This document shows, in pieces, positions 16,416 through 25,522 of a DNA stretch of 45,194 nt (positions within the stretch are counted from its first letter, which is position 1; every line of letters starts with the position of its first letter). The position numbers and the translations under genes were made by a program. The stretch is from Xanthobacteraceae bacterium. GTDB lineage: Bacteria > Pseudomonadota > Alphaproteobacteria > Rhizobiales > Xanthobacteraceae. The notes beneath the pieces were generated by a model that was not told the origin of the DNA, did not search any database, and saw only the letters and a list, made by a program, of their open reading frames with translations. The stretch spans positions 1 through 45,194 of the forward strand of contig JASHOR010000141.1 of the NCBI GenBank assembly GCA_030041005.1, read 5' to 3'.

Positions 16416-17618
16416 TTACGGTCGCGCCAAAGCGGCGGCGATTGCGTCGCTTAGCAGGCTCGGGCTGATCGGCTTGCGCAGATACGAATCCATGCCGGCG
16501 GCGCGCGCGACCCTCTCGTCGCCGACTTCGCTGTGGCCGGAGATGCCGATAATCGCGGCCGATCCCGCGGCGCCGGACAAGGCCCGGATTCGCCGTGTCG
16601 CTTCCAGGCCGTCGATGCCCGGAAGCGTTACGTCCATCAGCACCACGTCATAACCACGCGGCGCGGCGGCAACTGCCTCCTCGCCGGAGCCGACGAAGTC
16701 GACGCGATGACCGAGTTCGGTGACGATGGTGTTGAGAATGACGCGTCCGTAGGGGTTGTCCTCAACACACAGCACGGCGAGCTGTCGCCCTGGCGGCGAA
16801 AGCGGCTGCTGCGCGCGCGTCTGCGGCGTGGCGCCGGGAGGCGCCATCGCAAACGCCGCCGTGAATCGAAAGCGCGATCCGCGACCGGGCGTGCTTGTAA
16901 GGGTGAGATCGCCGCCCATCAGCCTGGCTAGACGTTTGACCACGGAGAGACCGAGCCCGGCGCCGCCGTAGCGGCGGGCGATCTCGGCGTTGGCCTGGGC
17001 GAATGGGCGAAACAGCCTCCGGATCTCGGCCGCAGACAGTCCGATTCCGGTGTCGCTGATCGTGAAAACGAGCTGCACACGGCGGCGTGACGCCTTCTGC
17101 GCACGAACATCGAGCCCAATCGTGCCGGAATCCGTGAATTTCACGGCATTATCGATGAGATTTTCCAACGCCATCCGCAACCGCACGGCATCGCCGAGGA
17201 GGAGTTCGGGCAGCTCCTCGCCAACCGACACGTCGGCGCTGAGACCTTTGGTTTGCGCCCGCGCGGACAATGACTTCGCCAATGCTTCGAACAGCAAGCG
17301 TGGCTGGAATGCCACCTGCTGCAGCCGCAGCGAACCATCTGCGGCCTTGGCGCCGTCGACCGCAAGTCCGGTCAGCGCGGCGAGATGCTCGGCACCCTCC
17401 TTGATGCCGAGGGCCCATTGGCGTTCGCGTTGGCCAACACCGGAGCTGGCCAGCAATTCGCCGAGCGCGAGGATGCCGGTGAGCGCGGTGCGAACGTCGT
17501 GGGCGAATGCCGCAAACGCGACCTCGCTGGCGCCGTGGCCCCGGCGCCGCGTGCGGGATCGCATCGACCGCGCAGTCGATTTCCTGCTTTTCTTTTGTTT
17601 GGACTTCACCCGCGCCAT
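16416..17618 (-). CDS. Soluble hybrid histidine kinase / response regulator
   Basis: About 400 residues. A short, very basic N-terminal stretch (residues 1-28) is followed directly by a HisKA dimerisation domain with the phospho-accepting H40 in FAHDVRTALTG. An HATPase_c domain follows with N-box NLIDNAVKFT, G1 DTGIGL, F-box FRPFAQ and G2 GGAGLGLS. A C-terminal receiver domain (about 275-395) has EDN, the phospho-acceptor Asp in VLMDVTLPG, and the KP pair in LRKPIS. There is no transmembrane helix and no PAS, GAF or HAMP sensor, so input must come from a partner protein or from the basic tail. No cognate regulator with an output domain is adjacent. It starts 57 bp after the gluQ stop on the same strand, so the two may be co-transcribed. 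Confidence 0.9.
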   Translation of the reverse strand: MARVKSKQKKSRKSTARSMRSRTRRRGHGASEVAFAAFAHDVRTALTGILALGELLASSGVGQRERQWALGIKEGAEHLAALTGLAVDGAKAADGSLRLQQVAFQPRLLFEALAKSLSARAQTKGLSADVSVGEELPELLLGDAVRLRMALENLIDNAVKFTDSGTIGLDVRAQKASRRRVQLVFTISDTGIGLSAAEIRRLFRPFAQANAEIARRYGGAGLGLSVVKRLARLMGGDLTLTSTPGRGSRFRFTAAFAMAPPGATPQTRAQQPLSPPGRQLAVLCVEDNPYGRVILNTIVTELGHRVDFVGSGEEAVAAAPRGYDVVLMDVTLPGIDGLEATRRIRALSGAAGSAAIIGISGHSEVGDERVARAAGMDSYLRKPISPSLLSDAIAAALARP

Positions 17619-17675
17619 AACCGCACCCAGCCGCCAGCACTTAGGGCGCCGCGTACAGAATGCCACAATGAACGG

Positions 17676-18551
17676 CTAGCGACCAAGACCTACCATTCGC
17701 TTGACATCGGCTGCACTGACCCCGGCTGCGCGTAATTCGCGCAGGCTTGTGGCATGCGTGGCCTTCGACAGCTTGCGGCCATCGTCATCGGTAATGAGCC
17801 GGTGGTGATGATAGACCGGGTCCGGCAGCCCGAGCAGTGCCTGCAGCAGGCGATGAATGCTGGTCGACCAGAACAGGTCCTGTCCGCGAACGACGTTGGT
17901 CACCCCTTGCAACGCGTCGTCGACAACGACGGAGAGATGGTAGCTTGTCGGCAGTTCCTTCCGGGCCAGAACGACGTCGCCCCATTGTTGCGGTACGGCA
18001 GTGACACGCCTCGTCTCCGCGCGCGGACCGCGTGCGGTTTCCGACCAGCTCAGCACGCCGGCGCGCGCGACCGCCGCGTCCGTGGCAAGACGCAGCGCAA
18101 ACGGCTCGCCGGCGCGGCGCCGGCGCTCCCGCTCGACCATGGACATTTGACGCGCTCGCCCCGGATAGAGCGGGACTCCGTCCGGGTCGCGAGGCCACGG
18201 CCCGTGACGCTCGCGTTCCGTGACCAAAGCATTGATCTCGCTGCGGCTTTCAAAACTGGGATAGACGAGCCCTGCGGATTCGAGCTTCGCAATCGCTGCC
18301 TGGTAATCGGCCAAATGCTGGCTCTGGCGGCGTACCGGCTCGACCCACGAGATGCCAAGCCAACGCAGATCCTCGTAGATAGCCGCTTCATATTCCGGCC
18401 GGCAGCGGGCAGCGTCGATGTCCTCAATGCGCAGGATGAAGCGACCGCCGAGTTCGCGTGCCATGTCGAAGTTGAGCAAGGCCGAATAGGCGTGGCCAAG
18501 ATGCAGATAGCCGTTGGGACTCGGTGCAAAACGCAAGACGCTGGTGTACAT
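17676..18551 (-). CDS. gluQ: Glutamyl-Q tRNA(Asp) synthetase
   Basis: 291 residues, a class I synthetase catalytic domain without an anticodon-binding domain, the usual size of GluQ-RS (YadB). The opening is MYTSVLRFAPSPNGYLHLGH, with the HIGH-type signature, followed by LRIEDIDAARCRPEYE, a ligand region around RGQDLFWSTSIHRLLQALL, and the KMSKS-type RKLSKAT. It attaches glutamate to the queuosine base in the anticodon of tRNA-Asp. The cysteine cluster found in the E. coli enzyme is not evident. The ATG at 18551 gives the family N-terminus; a TTG at 18614 is in frame but would add 21 residues unlike the family. It diverges from the alkA-like gene and precedes the hybrid kinase. Confidence 0.95.
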   Translation of the reverse strand: MYTSVLRFAPSPNGYLHLGHAYSALLNFDMARELGGRFILRIEDIDAARCRPEYEAAIYEDLRWLGISWVEPVRRQSQHLADYQAAIAKLESAGLVYPSFESRSEINALVTERERHGPWPRDPDGVPLYPGRARQMSMVERERRRRAGEPFALRLATDAAVARAGVLSWSETARGPRAETRRVTAVPQQWGDVVLARKELPTSYHLSVVVDDALQGVTNVVRGQDLFWSTSIHRLLQALLGLPDPVYHHHRLITDDDGRKLSKATHATSLRELRAAGVSAADVKRMVGLGR

Positions 18552-18679
18552 CGGCGCGACTTTGTGGCGACACGGCTCTGCTGGCAGCTTGACCGGCAGC
18601 GGGTGTGCATTCAATCCAGCGAGCGGACGTTCATGGGAGCGCAGCCGCGGCTCGATTCGGTCGGTACGGTGGATGGAAC

Positions 18680-19396
18680 ATGCTCACTCGCATTCATACA
18701 GACGCCGATCTCGACTTGGCGCTGACTGCGCTCGGACAAGTCGACCCACGTTTCCTTGCTCTCATGGCGACAGCAGGGCGGCCGCCGCTGCGACGCCGGC
18801 CCGACGGCTTTGTCGGGCTCGCCGCGACCGTGGTCGCGCAGCAGCTTTCCACCGCCAGCGCCGAGGCGATCTGGAAGCGCCTTGTCGCCGCCTTCGATCC
18901 GCTCGCGCCCGAAGCCATTATGCGGGCGCGGCGGGAGCGGCTTCGGCGGATCGGCTTGTCGTTGCCGAAAATCCGAACCCTCAAGGAGATTGCGCGCGCG
19001 ATCGTGCATGGGAAACTTGCGCCGGCCAAACTCGTGGCGTCAAGCGCCGAAGAGGCGCACGCGGCCCTCACGGCCATCCACGGGATCGGCCCGTGGACCG
19101 CCGATATCTATCTGCTCTCCTGCCTCGGTCACATGGATGCCTGGCCATCGGCGGATCTTGCGCTGCAGGAAGCGGCGCGTCTGGCGTTCAATTTGCGTGC
19201 GCGCCCGACGGCCCGCGAAATGATCGCGCTCGCCGAGCCGTGGCGGCCTTGGCGATCCGTGGCGGCGCGTGTGTTGTGGACGTATTATCGCGCCATCAAA
19301 GGACGCGACGGCGCGCCCCTTTCCCCCACGGCTCCACCCTTGAACGCGCGAAGCAAAAGGAGCCGGCCGCCAAAACGGAGTGGCAATGGCCGCTGA
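18680..19396 (+). CDS. DNA-3-methyladenine glycosylase II (AlkA-type)
   Basis: 238 residues of the helix-hairpin-helix GPD superfamily. The HhH motif reads IHGIGPWTADIYLL, and the catalytic aspartate is expected in DAWPSADLALQEA a short distance later. VAQQLSTASAEAIWKRL matches the helical region that starts the glycosylase core. It excises alkylated purines in base-excision repair. Like other short bacterial forms it lacks the N-terminal beta domain of E. coli AlkA. The ATG at 18680 follows GGTGG at good spacing; 25 further open codons upstream have no support. The last 30 residues are basic (RSKRSRPPKRSGNGR), perhaps a DNA-contact tail. Its stop overlaps the start of the esterase gene, which implies translational coupling. 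Confidence 0.92.
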   Translation: MLTRIHTDADLDLALTALGQVDPRFLALMATAGRPPLRRRPDGFVGLAATVVAQQLSTASAEAIWKRLVAAFDPLAPEAIMRARRERLRRIGLSLPKIRTLKEIARAIVHGKLAPAKLVASSAEEAHAALTAIHGIGPWTADIYLLSCLGHMDAWPSADLALQEAARLAFNLRARPTAREMIALAEPWRPWRSVAARVLWTYYRAIKGRDGAPLSPTAPPLNARSKRSRPPKRSGNGR

Positions 19397-20060
19397 ACTC
19401 GACGGTCCGCGGGTTGCCCCGCGCTCGGGCGCCGCGCAGCAACTAGTAGTGTTCCTGCACGGCTACGGCGCCGACGGCAACGATCTCATCGATATCGGGC
19501 GCGCCTGGCAGCAATACCTGCCGCGGGCCGCCTTCGTGGCGCCGCATGCGCCCGAGCCATGCCAACAGGCGCCAATGGGTCGGCAATGGTTCCCCCTCAC
19601 TGTTCGCGACCCTGATGAGCGCTGGATCGGCGTCAACAAGGCGGCGCCGATCTTGCAGCGATTTCTCGACGCCGAACTGCGCCGGCACGGAGTGCCGGCC
19701 TCGGCGCTGGCGCTGGTTGGGTTCAGTCAGGGCACGATGATGGCGTTGCACGTGGGATTGCGCCGCTCCCGCGCGCCTGCCGCGATCGTCGGCTATTCCG
19801 GGCTTCTGGTCATGCCGCCGGAGAGCGAGATCGAAGCCCGCGCCGCCGAAATCCAGTCGCGTCCGCCGGTGTTGCTCGTCCACGGCGACCGCGACGATCT
19901 TATCCCGCCGCAAGCCCTGTTCGAGGCGGCACAGGGCCTCGCCGCGCTCGGCCTATCGGTCGAATGGCATTTGTCGCCCGGCATCGGCCACGGCATCGAT
20001 GCCGAGGGATTGCGGTACGGCGGCGATTTCCTGGCGCGCGCGCTTGCTGCTGCCCGTTAA
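19386..20060 (+). CDS. Alpha/beta hydrolase, phospholipase/carboxylesterase family
   Basis: 224 residues of the COG0400 carboxylesterase family. The oxyanion region reads VVFLHGYGADGNDL, the nucleophile elbow is GFSQG (serine near residue 118), the acid is in VHGDRDDLIP and the histidine in GIGHGID, so the full catalytic triad is present. There is no signal peptide, so it should be cytoplasmic. It hydrolyses short-chain carboxylic or thioesters; the natural substrate is unknown. The ATG at 19386 has GGAG five bases upstream and lies inside the end of the alkA-like gene (11-bp overlap); a GTG six bases earlier overlaps that site and is rejected. The pairing with a DNA repair gene may be only an operon of convenience. 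Confidence 0.92.
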   Translation: MAAELDGPRVAPRSGAAQQLVVFLHGYGADGNDLIDIGRAWQQYLPRAAFVAPHAPEPCQQAPMGRQWFPLTVRDPDERWIGVNKAAPILQRFLDAELRRHGVPASALALVGFSQGTMMALHVGLRRSRAPAAIVGYSGLLVMPPESEIEARAAEIQSRPPVLLVHGDRDDLIPPQALFEAAQGLAALGLSVEWHLSPGIGHGIDAEGLRYGGDFLARALAAAR

Positions 20061-20133
20061 CCGCGGGCTGCATTCCGGGGTAACGCTTTTCTAGTGAAGC
20101 CGGCTTAGAAGCGCGCGCTTGGAGGATAGCGCG

Positions 20134-20715
20134 ATGCTTGCGGCTTTGCGGCAGAGGCTGGTCCGGAGCGCAATCGGCCTTCGGTCCTCCCGGCATTTCG
20201 CCCTGTGCAGAAAGGGCGCGACAGCCCTCGAATTTGCCCTCGTGGCGGCGCCGTTCCTGGCGCTGCTCGTCGCCCTGTTCGAGACCGCGCTGGTGTTCTT
20301 TGCGGGGCGCGTCCTCGACGAAGTCACCGAAGAGGCCAGTCGCTACATTCTGACCGGCCAGGCTCAGCAGTCGAACATGACCCAGGCCCAGTTCCAGACC
20401 TACCTCTGCACCAGCACCAATACCGCGGCGCTGGTCAGCGCGCTTTTCAACTGCAACAATTTAATGGTCAACGTGGAGAACTACACCGACTTTGCCTCGG
20501 CGAGTACCTCTACGCCGACCCTGACCTTCAACAATAACGGTCAAGTCAGCAATACCTGGACCTATTCGCCGGGTACGCCGGGGAGCATCGTGGTTGTCCA
20601 AGTCATGTACCAATGGCCAATCGTGCTCGGCCCGCTCGGGTTCAATCTCTCCAATCTGTCGAACGGAAACCGGTTGTTGGTGTCGACCGCCGTATTCAAG
20701 ACCGAGCCCTACTGA
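20134..20715 (+). CDS. TadE-like pseudopilin family protein 1
   Basis: 193 residues. A basic N-terminus is followed by GATALEFALVAAPFLALLVALFETALVFF (written here in pieces: GATALEFALVAAPFL, then LALLVALFETALVFF), the TadE signature with a glutamate at the start of the transmembrane helix around residues 28-57. The rest is a periplasmic domain rich in Asn, Ser and Thr with two or three cysteines (YLCTS, LFNCNN). TadE proteins are minor pseudopilins of the tight-adherence (Flp) type IV secretion/pilus machinery. The ATG at 20134 has a perfect GGAGG eight bases upstream. It overlaps the next tad-like gene by one base (TGATG), a clear two-gene unit. None of the core tad/cpa motor genes is in the window. 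Confidence 0.88.
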   Translation: MLAALRQRLVRSAIGLRSSRHFALCRKGATALEFALVAAPFLALLVALFETALVFFAGRVLDEVTEEASRYILTGQAQQSNMTQAQFQTYLCTSTNTAALVSALFNCNNLMVNVENYTDFASASTSTPTLTFNNNGQVSNTWTYSPGTPGSIVVVQVMYQWPIVLGPLGFNLSNLSNGNRLLVSTAVFKTEPY

Positions 20716-21293
20716 TGACCGCCGCATCAACCAGTTCTTCGCGATCATGTGGCAGTCTGCGCCGCTTCATCCGCAATCGCGACGCCGTCTCCGCCGTCGA
20801 GTTCGCCCTCATACTGCCGTTCATGCTCACGCTTTATCTCGGCGGGACGGAACTCGGCAATGGAATGGCAATTCAGTTCAAGGCGACGCTCGCCGCGCGC
20901 ACGGTTGCCGATCTCAGCTCACAATATACCTCGATCGACTCCCAGACGATGAGCGAGATCCTCGGCGCCGCGTCGACGGTGGTTACGCCTTATGCGGAGA
21001 GCAACATGGTCGTCACCGTGTCGGAACTGGAATTCACGGGCGGAAGCGGCAGCGCCACGGTGCAGTGGAGCTGCTCGCTTCACGGCACCGCGCGCGCGCA
21101 AAACTCGACATTCCCGCTGCCGACCGCGCTGCAATCCCTGCCGAGCGGGACCTACTATCTGATCCTGGGTGAGGTGACATACCCGTACACTCCGTCGATC
21201 GGCTACACGCTCACCGGCACCATCGACATCTACAAGGACATCGTGTTCTTTCCGCGGATGTCGAACTCGGTGACCGACAATAACGCTTGCTGA
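20715..21293 (+). CDS. TadE-like pseudopilin family protein 2
   Basis: 192 residues. The ATG overlaps the stop of the previous gene (TGATG), so translation is coupled. The N-terminal region NRDAVSAVEFALILPFMLTLYLGG has the TadE/G pattern of a glutamate at the head of one transmembrane helix (about residues 20-45). The periplasmic part has short beta-rich segments such as VVTVSELEFTGG and TYYLILGEVTYPY and ends with a single cysteine. With its neighbour it may form a heterodimeric minor pseudopilin, as TadE and TadF do. It converges on the vWA gene with a gap of only 15 bp, in which a 6-bp hairpin can form. Confidence 0.87.
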   Translation: MTAASTSSSRSCGSLRRFIRNRDAVSAVEFALILPFMLTLYLGGTELGNGMAIQFKATLAARTVADLSSQYTSIDSQTMSEILGAASTVVTPYAESNMVVTVSELEFTGGSGSATVQWSCSLHGTARAQNSTFPLPTALQSLPSGTYYLILGEVTYPYTPSIGYTLTGTIDIYKDIVFFPRMSNSVTDNNAC

Positions 21294-21308
21294 GCCGATC
21301 GCAGAGGA

Positions 21309-22697
21309 TTACTGCGACAGGCGCGCGGTGCTGACGGCCTGCTGGAACAGCGCCTGCATCGCCGCGGTTATGTCGCCGTCGGTGGTCACCTGGAAATAGA
21401 GCCCGGACGACGCGCAGCTCTGCAAATTCGTACCGATCTGGCTCTGAAACGGCGCGACCCAGTCGTTGTACCATGCGTTGGTGGGGAGCGGCAGGTACTC
21501 GGTATAAAGCACCGCGATGCGAATCCCGCGGTTCTTCACGGTCGTACACCACGAGGTATTGAACGGCTGCTGACAGCGCGAGCCGTCAAGCGTCTGCGAG
21601 CAGGAACTCGTGTTGATTTCGTCGTCAACGCCGTCGGTGACCAGAAACAGCACCCCCTGAGGCGAATTGCCGGACGTTCCGGTTCCAGGAGTCAACATGA
21701 TGCTGTTGATCGCCGACATCGCGGTTTCAAAATCGGTATCCGTGTCGTTGTTGTTGTTGCTGCAGGTCAGGTAATTGTTGGAGCAGACCTCCATCACGTC
21801 GATGCCGTTGGCCGCCGTCTGCGCGGCACTCAGGTTGGAGGATGGCGCGCAGTTGGGAGCATAAATCGTTTGGATCGACGTGTTGTTGCATTGGCTGGCG
21901 CTCTGGCCCTCCGCGTTGAACGTGAAGATGGCCATCTCGTAGCAGCCCGGACCGTTAGGGCAGGTGGCGTTGTTTGCCGTCATCATTTGCGAAGCCGTGT
22001 TCATCAACGATGACGTGGCGCTCGCCATGTTTTCGATGCGCGTGACCACGCCGAGGTTGTTCGCCAGCGTGTAATTGTCTTCTCCGTTCGGGTTGCCGAG
22101 GTTGTCAGCCGCCGGGTTGGTCTCGTGGCAGGCGAACGCGCAGCCGCCCTGAGCCGAAGTGTTGGAGACCATGGTGTTGATGCCGGCGGTGGTCGCGGCG
22201 ATGTCCATGGAGGGGGAATTGTCCAGCAACAGATAGAAATTGATGTTCGGCGACGTGGTCGCGGTGGCGGTAGACGACCCTGTGATGGTCCACGTCGTTG
22301 CTGGAGCGGAGGAGAGCAAAGCATATACGTTCGGAAACGCATTCACCGAGTACGCCTGGTAGCTGACGGTGATGGTGCGGGTCGATGCGCCGTCCTGACA
22401 CCCGCTGAAAGTCGGCGCGCCGTAGTTGAGACCCGACACCAGGGATGCCTGTCCCATGAAGATATTCTGCGCGATGGATTGCGCCTGCGCGCAGGTTTCG
22501 GTCATGGCTACAGGCGTCACCATCGACAACGCGGCGGAGTCTGCCGCGGCGTTAAGCTGGATCCGCTTTTCCGCTGCCGACGAGAAATCGAGGCCCATCC
22601 CGGTCAAAAATATGATCGGAACGATTGAGAGCGCAAAGATGATCGCGGTGTTGGCTTTGCGATCGCGAATGAAACGACGTGCGAAATCGGCAAGCAT
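21309..22697 (-). CDS. TadG-like protein with von Willebrand factor A domain
   Basis: 462 residues. The N-terminus matches the TadE/G-like segment: FIRDRKANTAIIFALSIVPI, a transmembrane helix around residues 15-40, and RIQLNAAADSAALSM. The remainder is a periplasmic vWA domain with the metal-binding MIDAS motif DNSPS in LLLDNSPSMD and a later TDGVDD. The domain is unusually rich in Asn, Ser and Thr (for example CSNNNNDTDTDF) and has many cysteines spread through the insertions, suggesting disulphides. Family members are thought to anchor or organise Flp pilus or adhesin assembly. The open frame extends to 23411 but most of that is antisense to hpnN; the ATG at 22697 begins the family homology, though its ribosome-binding site is weak. 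It lies 200 bp downstream of hpnN. Confidence 0.87.
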   Translation of the reverse strand: MLADFARRFIRDRKANTAIIFALSIVPIIFLTGMGLDFSSAAEKRIQLNAAADSAALSMVTPVAMTETCAQAQSIAQNIFMGQASLVSGLNYGAPTFSGCQDGASTRTITVSYQAYSVNAFPNVYALLSSAPATTWTITGSSTATATTSPNINFYLLLDNSPSMDIAATTAGINTMVSNTSAQGGCAFACHETNPAADNLGNPNGEDNYTLANNLGVVTRIENMASATSSLMNTASQMMTANNATCPNGPGCYEMAIFTFNAEGQSASQCNNTSIQTIYAPNCAPSSNLSAAQTAANGIDVMEVCSNNYLTCSNNNNDTDTDFETAMSAINSIMLTPGTGTSGNSPQGVLFLVTDGVDDEINTSSCSQTLDGSRCQQPFNTSWCTTVKNRGIRIAVLYTEYLPLPTNAWYNDWVAPFQSQIGTNLQSCASSGLYFQVTTDGDITAAMQALFQQAVSTARLSQ

Positions 22698-22897
22698 GCC
22701 TGTGTCTTTTCGGCGTAGAACGCGGCTTGATCCTCGCGCGACATAAAGCACGGGCATTGATTTTCCGTTGTGGGAATCACGTAGCTGCGTGGTCCGAAAT
22801 TCATTGGTGAATGGCTCCCGGCACCCGCTTGCCGCCGATCGAATGCGTATTTCGGGGGTCGCCGCCCAGGAACGCGGCATTAAGGTTGATTGTTCGG

Positions 22898-25522
22898 TTA
22901 CGCGGCAGATTGCGATTGGTCGGAAGTGGGCGTTCCCGCCGGCTTGGAGGCGCGCGGCGGCCCCATGAGCGCCGGTTGAAACAAGGCGGCCGAGGCGAGC
23001 GTGCAGGCCAGCGACAGCGCCAACAGCTTTCCCATGCTGGAAATACCCGGGTGGGCCGAGAACCACAGGCTGCCGAATGCTGTCGCGGTCATCAGCGCGC
23101 TGAAGAACACCGCGCGTGTGAGGCTCGACTGCAGGAAGTTGGACTCGCCGCGGCGCCAGGCCACTACGTAATAGATCTTGAAGGCGACGCCGACGCCGAG
23201 CAGCGCCGGCAGAGCAATAATGTTGGCGTAGTTGAGGGCAAAGCCGGTCAGGGCGCAGATTTCCAGCGTTGCCGCGGCCGCCACAAGAAGCGGGACCAAG
23301 GTCAACAGAACGTCGCGGACTCGCCGCAGCACAAGCCAGAGCAGGACCGCGATCGAACAGATCGCTATGATGCCGGCTTTGATGAACGCCGCCGTTACGG
23401 TGCGTCCCCATTCATAAATGACGATCGCTTCTCCGGTTGCGTTCGGTTCGACCGAGAGGACGGCGCGCGCAAAGCTGCGTGCCGCTTCCACGCTGGCGTT
23501 GCTTCCCTTGAAAAGGATCTCTGTACGAACCAGCCCGTTGGGCGCAACCCATTGACGGACGATGTCGCCGGGCAGATCGGCCGCCGTCACCGCTTGCGGA
23601 TGCAGCGATGCGGAAATTTGCTGAAGGTCGATTTCCAACGGTGTTATGAAGGTCGCTTGTGCGCGCTGCCGAAGCCCGGGATCGCCGTTGGCAAGCGCGT
23701 CCATGTCGTTGGCGAGCCGCCTGGCCGCTTCGGCGCCTGCTCCGCTGGCGTTGCCGGCGATCTGCCGCAAGCCGTTCGCATCGCCCTTGAGCGCGGCAAT
23801 GTCCTCGGCGTCGCTCGGCTTCGCCACGGGTTTTGTTTGCAAGGCGGGGTCGAGAACGACAGCCGCGGCGGCAATCAATTCGCGTTTTTCCGGCTGGTCG
23901 GCGGGGACGAAGCTGTTGAGACTGCGCGTGCCTGCCACCTGCGGAAGCGCTGAAACACGCTTGGCAACCGCGGCGGCGTCTGCAGGCGGGGTCAGAGTGT
24001 CGGCGCTTTCGAAGCTCAGCCGCTTGTTGGCCTGCAATTCCTGCAATGTTTTCACCGCCTCGGAGTTCGGAATCTGCAGGCTGTTGGGATTGAAGTTGAA
24101 CTTCAAGAAGATCAACGACGGCAACGCCGCCAGCACGACGATCGACGTCGCGGTAACGATTGCGATCCGGTGCCGTTGCATGAAGCGGTCGACGCCCGCC
24201 ATCGCATGGTAGCCGAGCGGTCGCGGTTCCGCGGGCGGGTTGAACAGCGAAAGCAGCACCGGCAACAATGTCATCGCGGCGATGTAGGCCACGATCATGC
24301 CGACGCCGGCGATCAATCCCAGTTCCGCCACCCCGCGATAGTTGGTCGGGACGAGGGACAGGAATCCGGCCGCGGCCGCCAACGCGGCAAGCGTCAATGG
24401 TGGGCCCACGTAACGCGCGCCATTGCTCAGCGACAGATTGAGCACGCCGCTTTCATGCCGCTCGGTTCGGTAGCGGACGCTGAATTGAATGGCGAAATCG
24501 GCGCCCAGGCCGACGAACAGCATGGCGAATGCGACCGAGATCGGATTGAAGGCGCCGACCAGCAACAGACCCAGCGCGGCCGTCGCGACAAGGCCGATGA
24601 AGATCGCTATCACGACGGCAAGCACAATGCGGGCCGAGCGCAGCGCCAGCCACAGAACGAATAGAATGATCAGACCGGTGATCACGCTGTTGAGCAACAC
24701 TCCCTGCTGCAGCGTTGCGAACTCCGCATCGGCGAGCGGTATTGTTCCGGTCAGATGCAGCGCAGCACCGTAGCGTGATTTCAGGTGGGCAGCCGCTACG
24801 GTCCTGCTCACGGCCTCGGTCGCTGCACGCCCAGGCTCAAGCGCACCGAAATTCAGCGCCGGCAGGATCTGAATTACTTGGGTCAGTTGTTGGGCGGTGG
24901 CTTGAGTGCCGTTGACCAGCGTTTGCCAGGAGAACGTCGCGTCTCGACCGTTGAGCACGTCCTCGATGGTCTGCGCGACCATGTTGAGAGGTCGCGCCGT
25001 CTCGTCCAAGGCGATACGGCCGGCGGCTACCCCGTCAATGCTCATTCCCAGGGCCTGGGCTAGTCCGCGCAATGACGGATCGGAGACCAGCGTCCTGATC
25101 AACGGCGCCGCGCGACGAAGCTTCTGCATCCGTCCGGCCAGATCCTCTTGCGACAGATAGAGCAAACCATTGCGCGCGAAAAACTCACCGCCTTCGGCAT
25201 TCCAGACGGAACGAAAATAGGCAGTCTGCGGCTGCAGCCGGCTGGCCAAGGCAGCAGCCGCCGCGCCGGCAAATTCCGCAGTCGGTGCGCTGACCACCGC
25301 GAGGATGGAGGTGGCCTGCTCCGGGAATGCCTTCTCGTAGGCCACTTCGCGCGTGCGCCAGGGCAGATTGGGCGACAGCAAAGCGTTGATATCGGTATTG
25401 ATAGCGAAATGCTTCGCCACGTAAGCGGCAGAGCCGGCCAGGACCAGCACGCTTATCAGAACGATCAACCAAGCACGACGAATGCAAAAATCGATGATGG
25501 CGGCAAAATTCACATACGACAT
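22898..25522 (-). CDS. hpnN: RND/MMPL transporter, probable hopanoid transporter HpnN
   Basis: 874 residues, the usual HpnN length. The topology is MMPL-type: one helix near residues 18-36, a periplasmic domain of about 230 residues starting NTDINALLSPNLPWRTRE, a five-helix sterol-sensing-like block (about 275-435, including FVGLGADFAIQFSVRYRTER), a helix near 460, a second periplasmic domain and a final helical block (about 705-860). HpnN moves hopanoids from the inner to the outer membrane in Rhodopseudomonas and Burkholderia. Other MMPL lipid exporters are the alternative, but the length and N-terminal loop favour HpnN. No hopanoid synthesis genes (shc, hpnC-H) lie in the window. It diverges from the HWE kinase gene across 363 bp. 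Confidence 0.85.
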   Translation of the reverse strand: MSYVNFAAIIDFCIRRAWLIVLISVLVLAGSAAYVAKHFAINTDINALLSPNLPWRTREVAYEKAFPEQATSILAVVSAPTAEFAGAAAAALASRLQPQTAYFRSVWNAEGGEFFARNGLLYLSQEDLAGRMQKLRRAAPLIRTLVSDPSLRGLAQALGMSIDGVAAGRIALDETARPLNMVAQTIEDVLNGRDATFSWQTLVNGTQATAQQLTQVIQILPALNFGALEPGRAATEAVSRTVAAAHLKSRYGAALHLTGTIPLADAEFATLQQGVLLNSVITGLIILFVLWLALRSARIVLAVVIAIFIGLVATAALGLLLVGAFNPISVAFAMLFVGLGADFAIQFSVRYRTERHESGVLNLSLSNGARYVGPPLTLAALAAAAGFLSLVPTNYRGVAELGLIAGVGMIVAYIAAMTLLPVLLSLFNPPAEPRPLGYHAMAGVDRFMQRHRIAIVTATSIVVLAALPSLIFLKFNFNPNSLQIPNSEAVKTLQELQANKRLSFESADTLTPPADAAAVAKRVSALPQVAGTRSLNSFVPADQPEKRELIAAAAVVLDPALQTKPVAKPSDAEDIAALKGDANGLRQIAGNASGAGAEAARRLANDMDALANGDPGLRQRAQATFITPLEIDLQQISASLHPQAVTAADLPGDIVRQWVAPNGLVRTEILFKGSNASVEAARSFARAVLSVEPNATGEAIVIYEWGRTVTAAFIKAGIIAICSIAVLLWLVLRRVRDVLLTLVPLLVAAAATLEICALTGFALNYANIIALPALLGVGVAFKIYYVVAWRRGESNFLQSSLTRAVFFSALMTATAFGSLWFSAHPGISSMGKLLALSLACTLASAALFQPALMGPPRASKPAGTPTSDQSQSAA

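Noticed and set aside
18552-18614. Longer GluQ-RS from a TTG at 18614
   Set aside because: The extra 21 residues do not resemble the family N-terminus, which begins a few residues before RFAPSPNG, and the ribosome-binding site is poor.
22698-23411. N-terminal extension of the TadG-like vWA protein to 700 residues
   Set aside because: The added part is antisense to hpnN and lacks TadG homology; the ATG at 22697 starts the conserved TadE/G segment.
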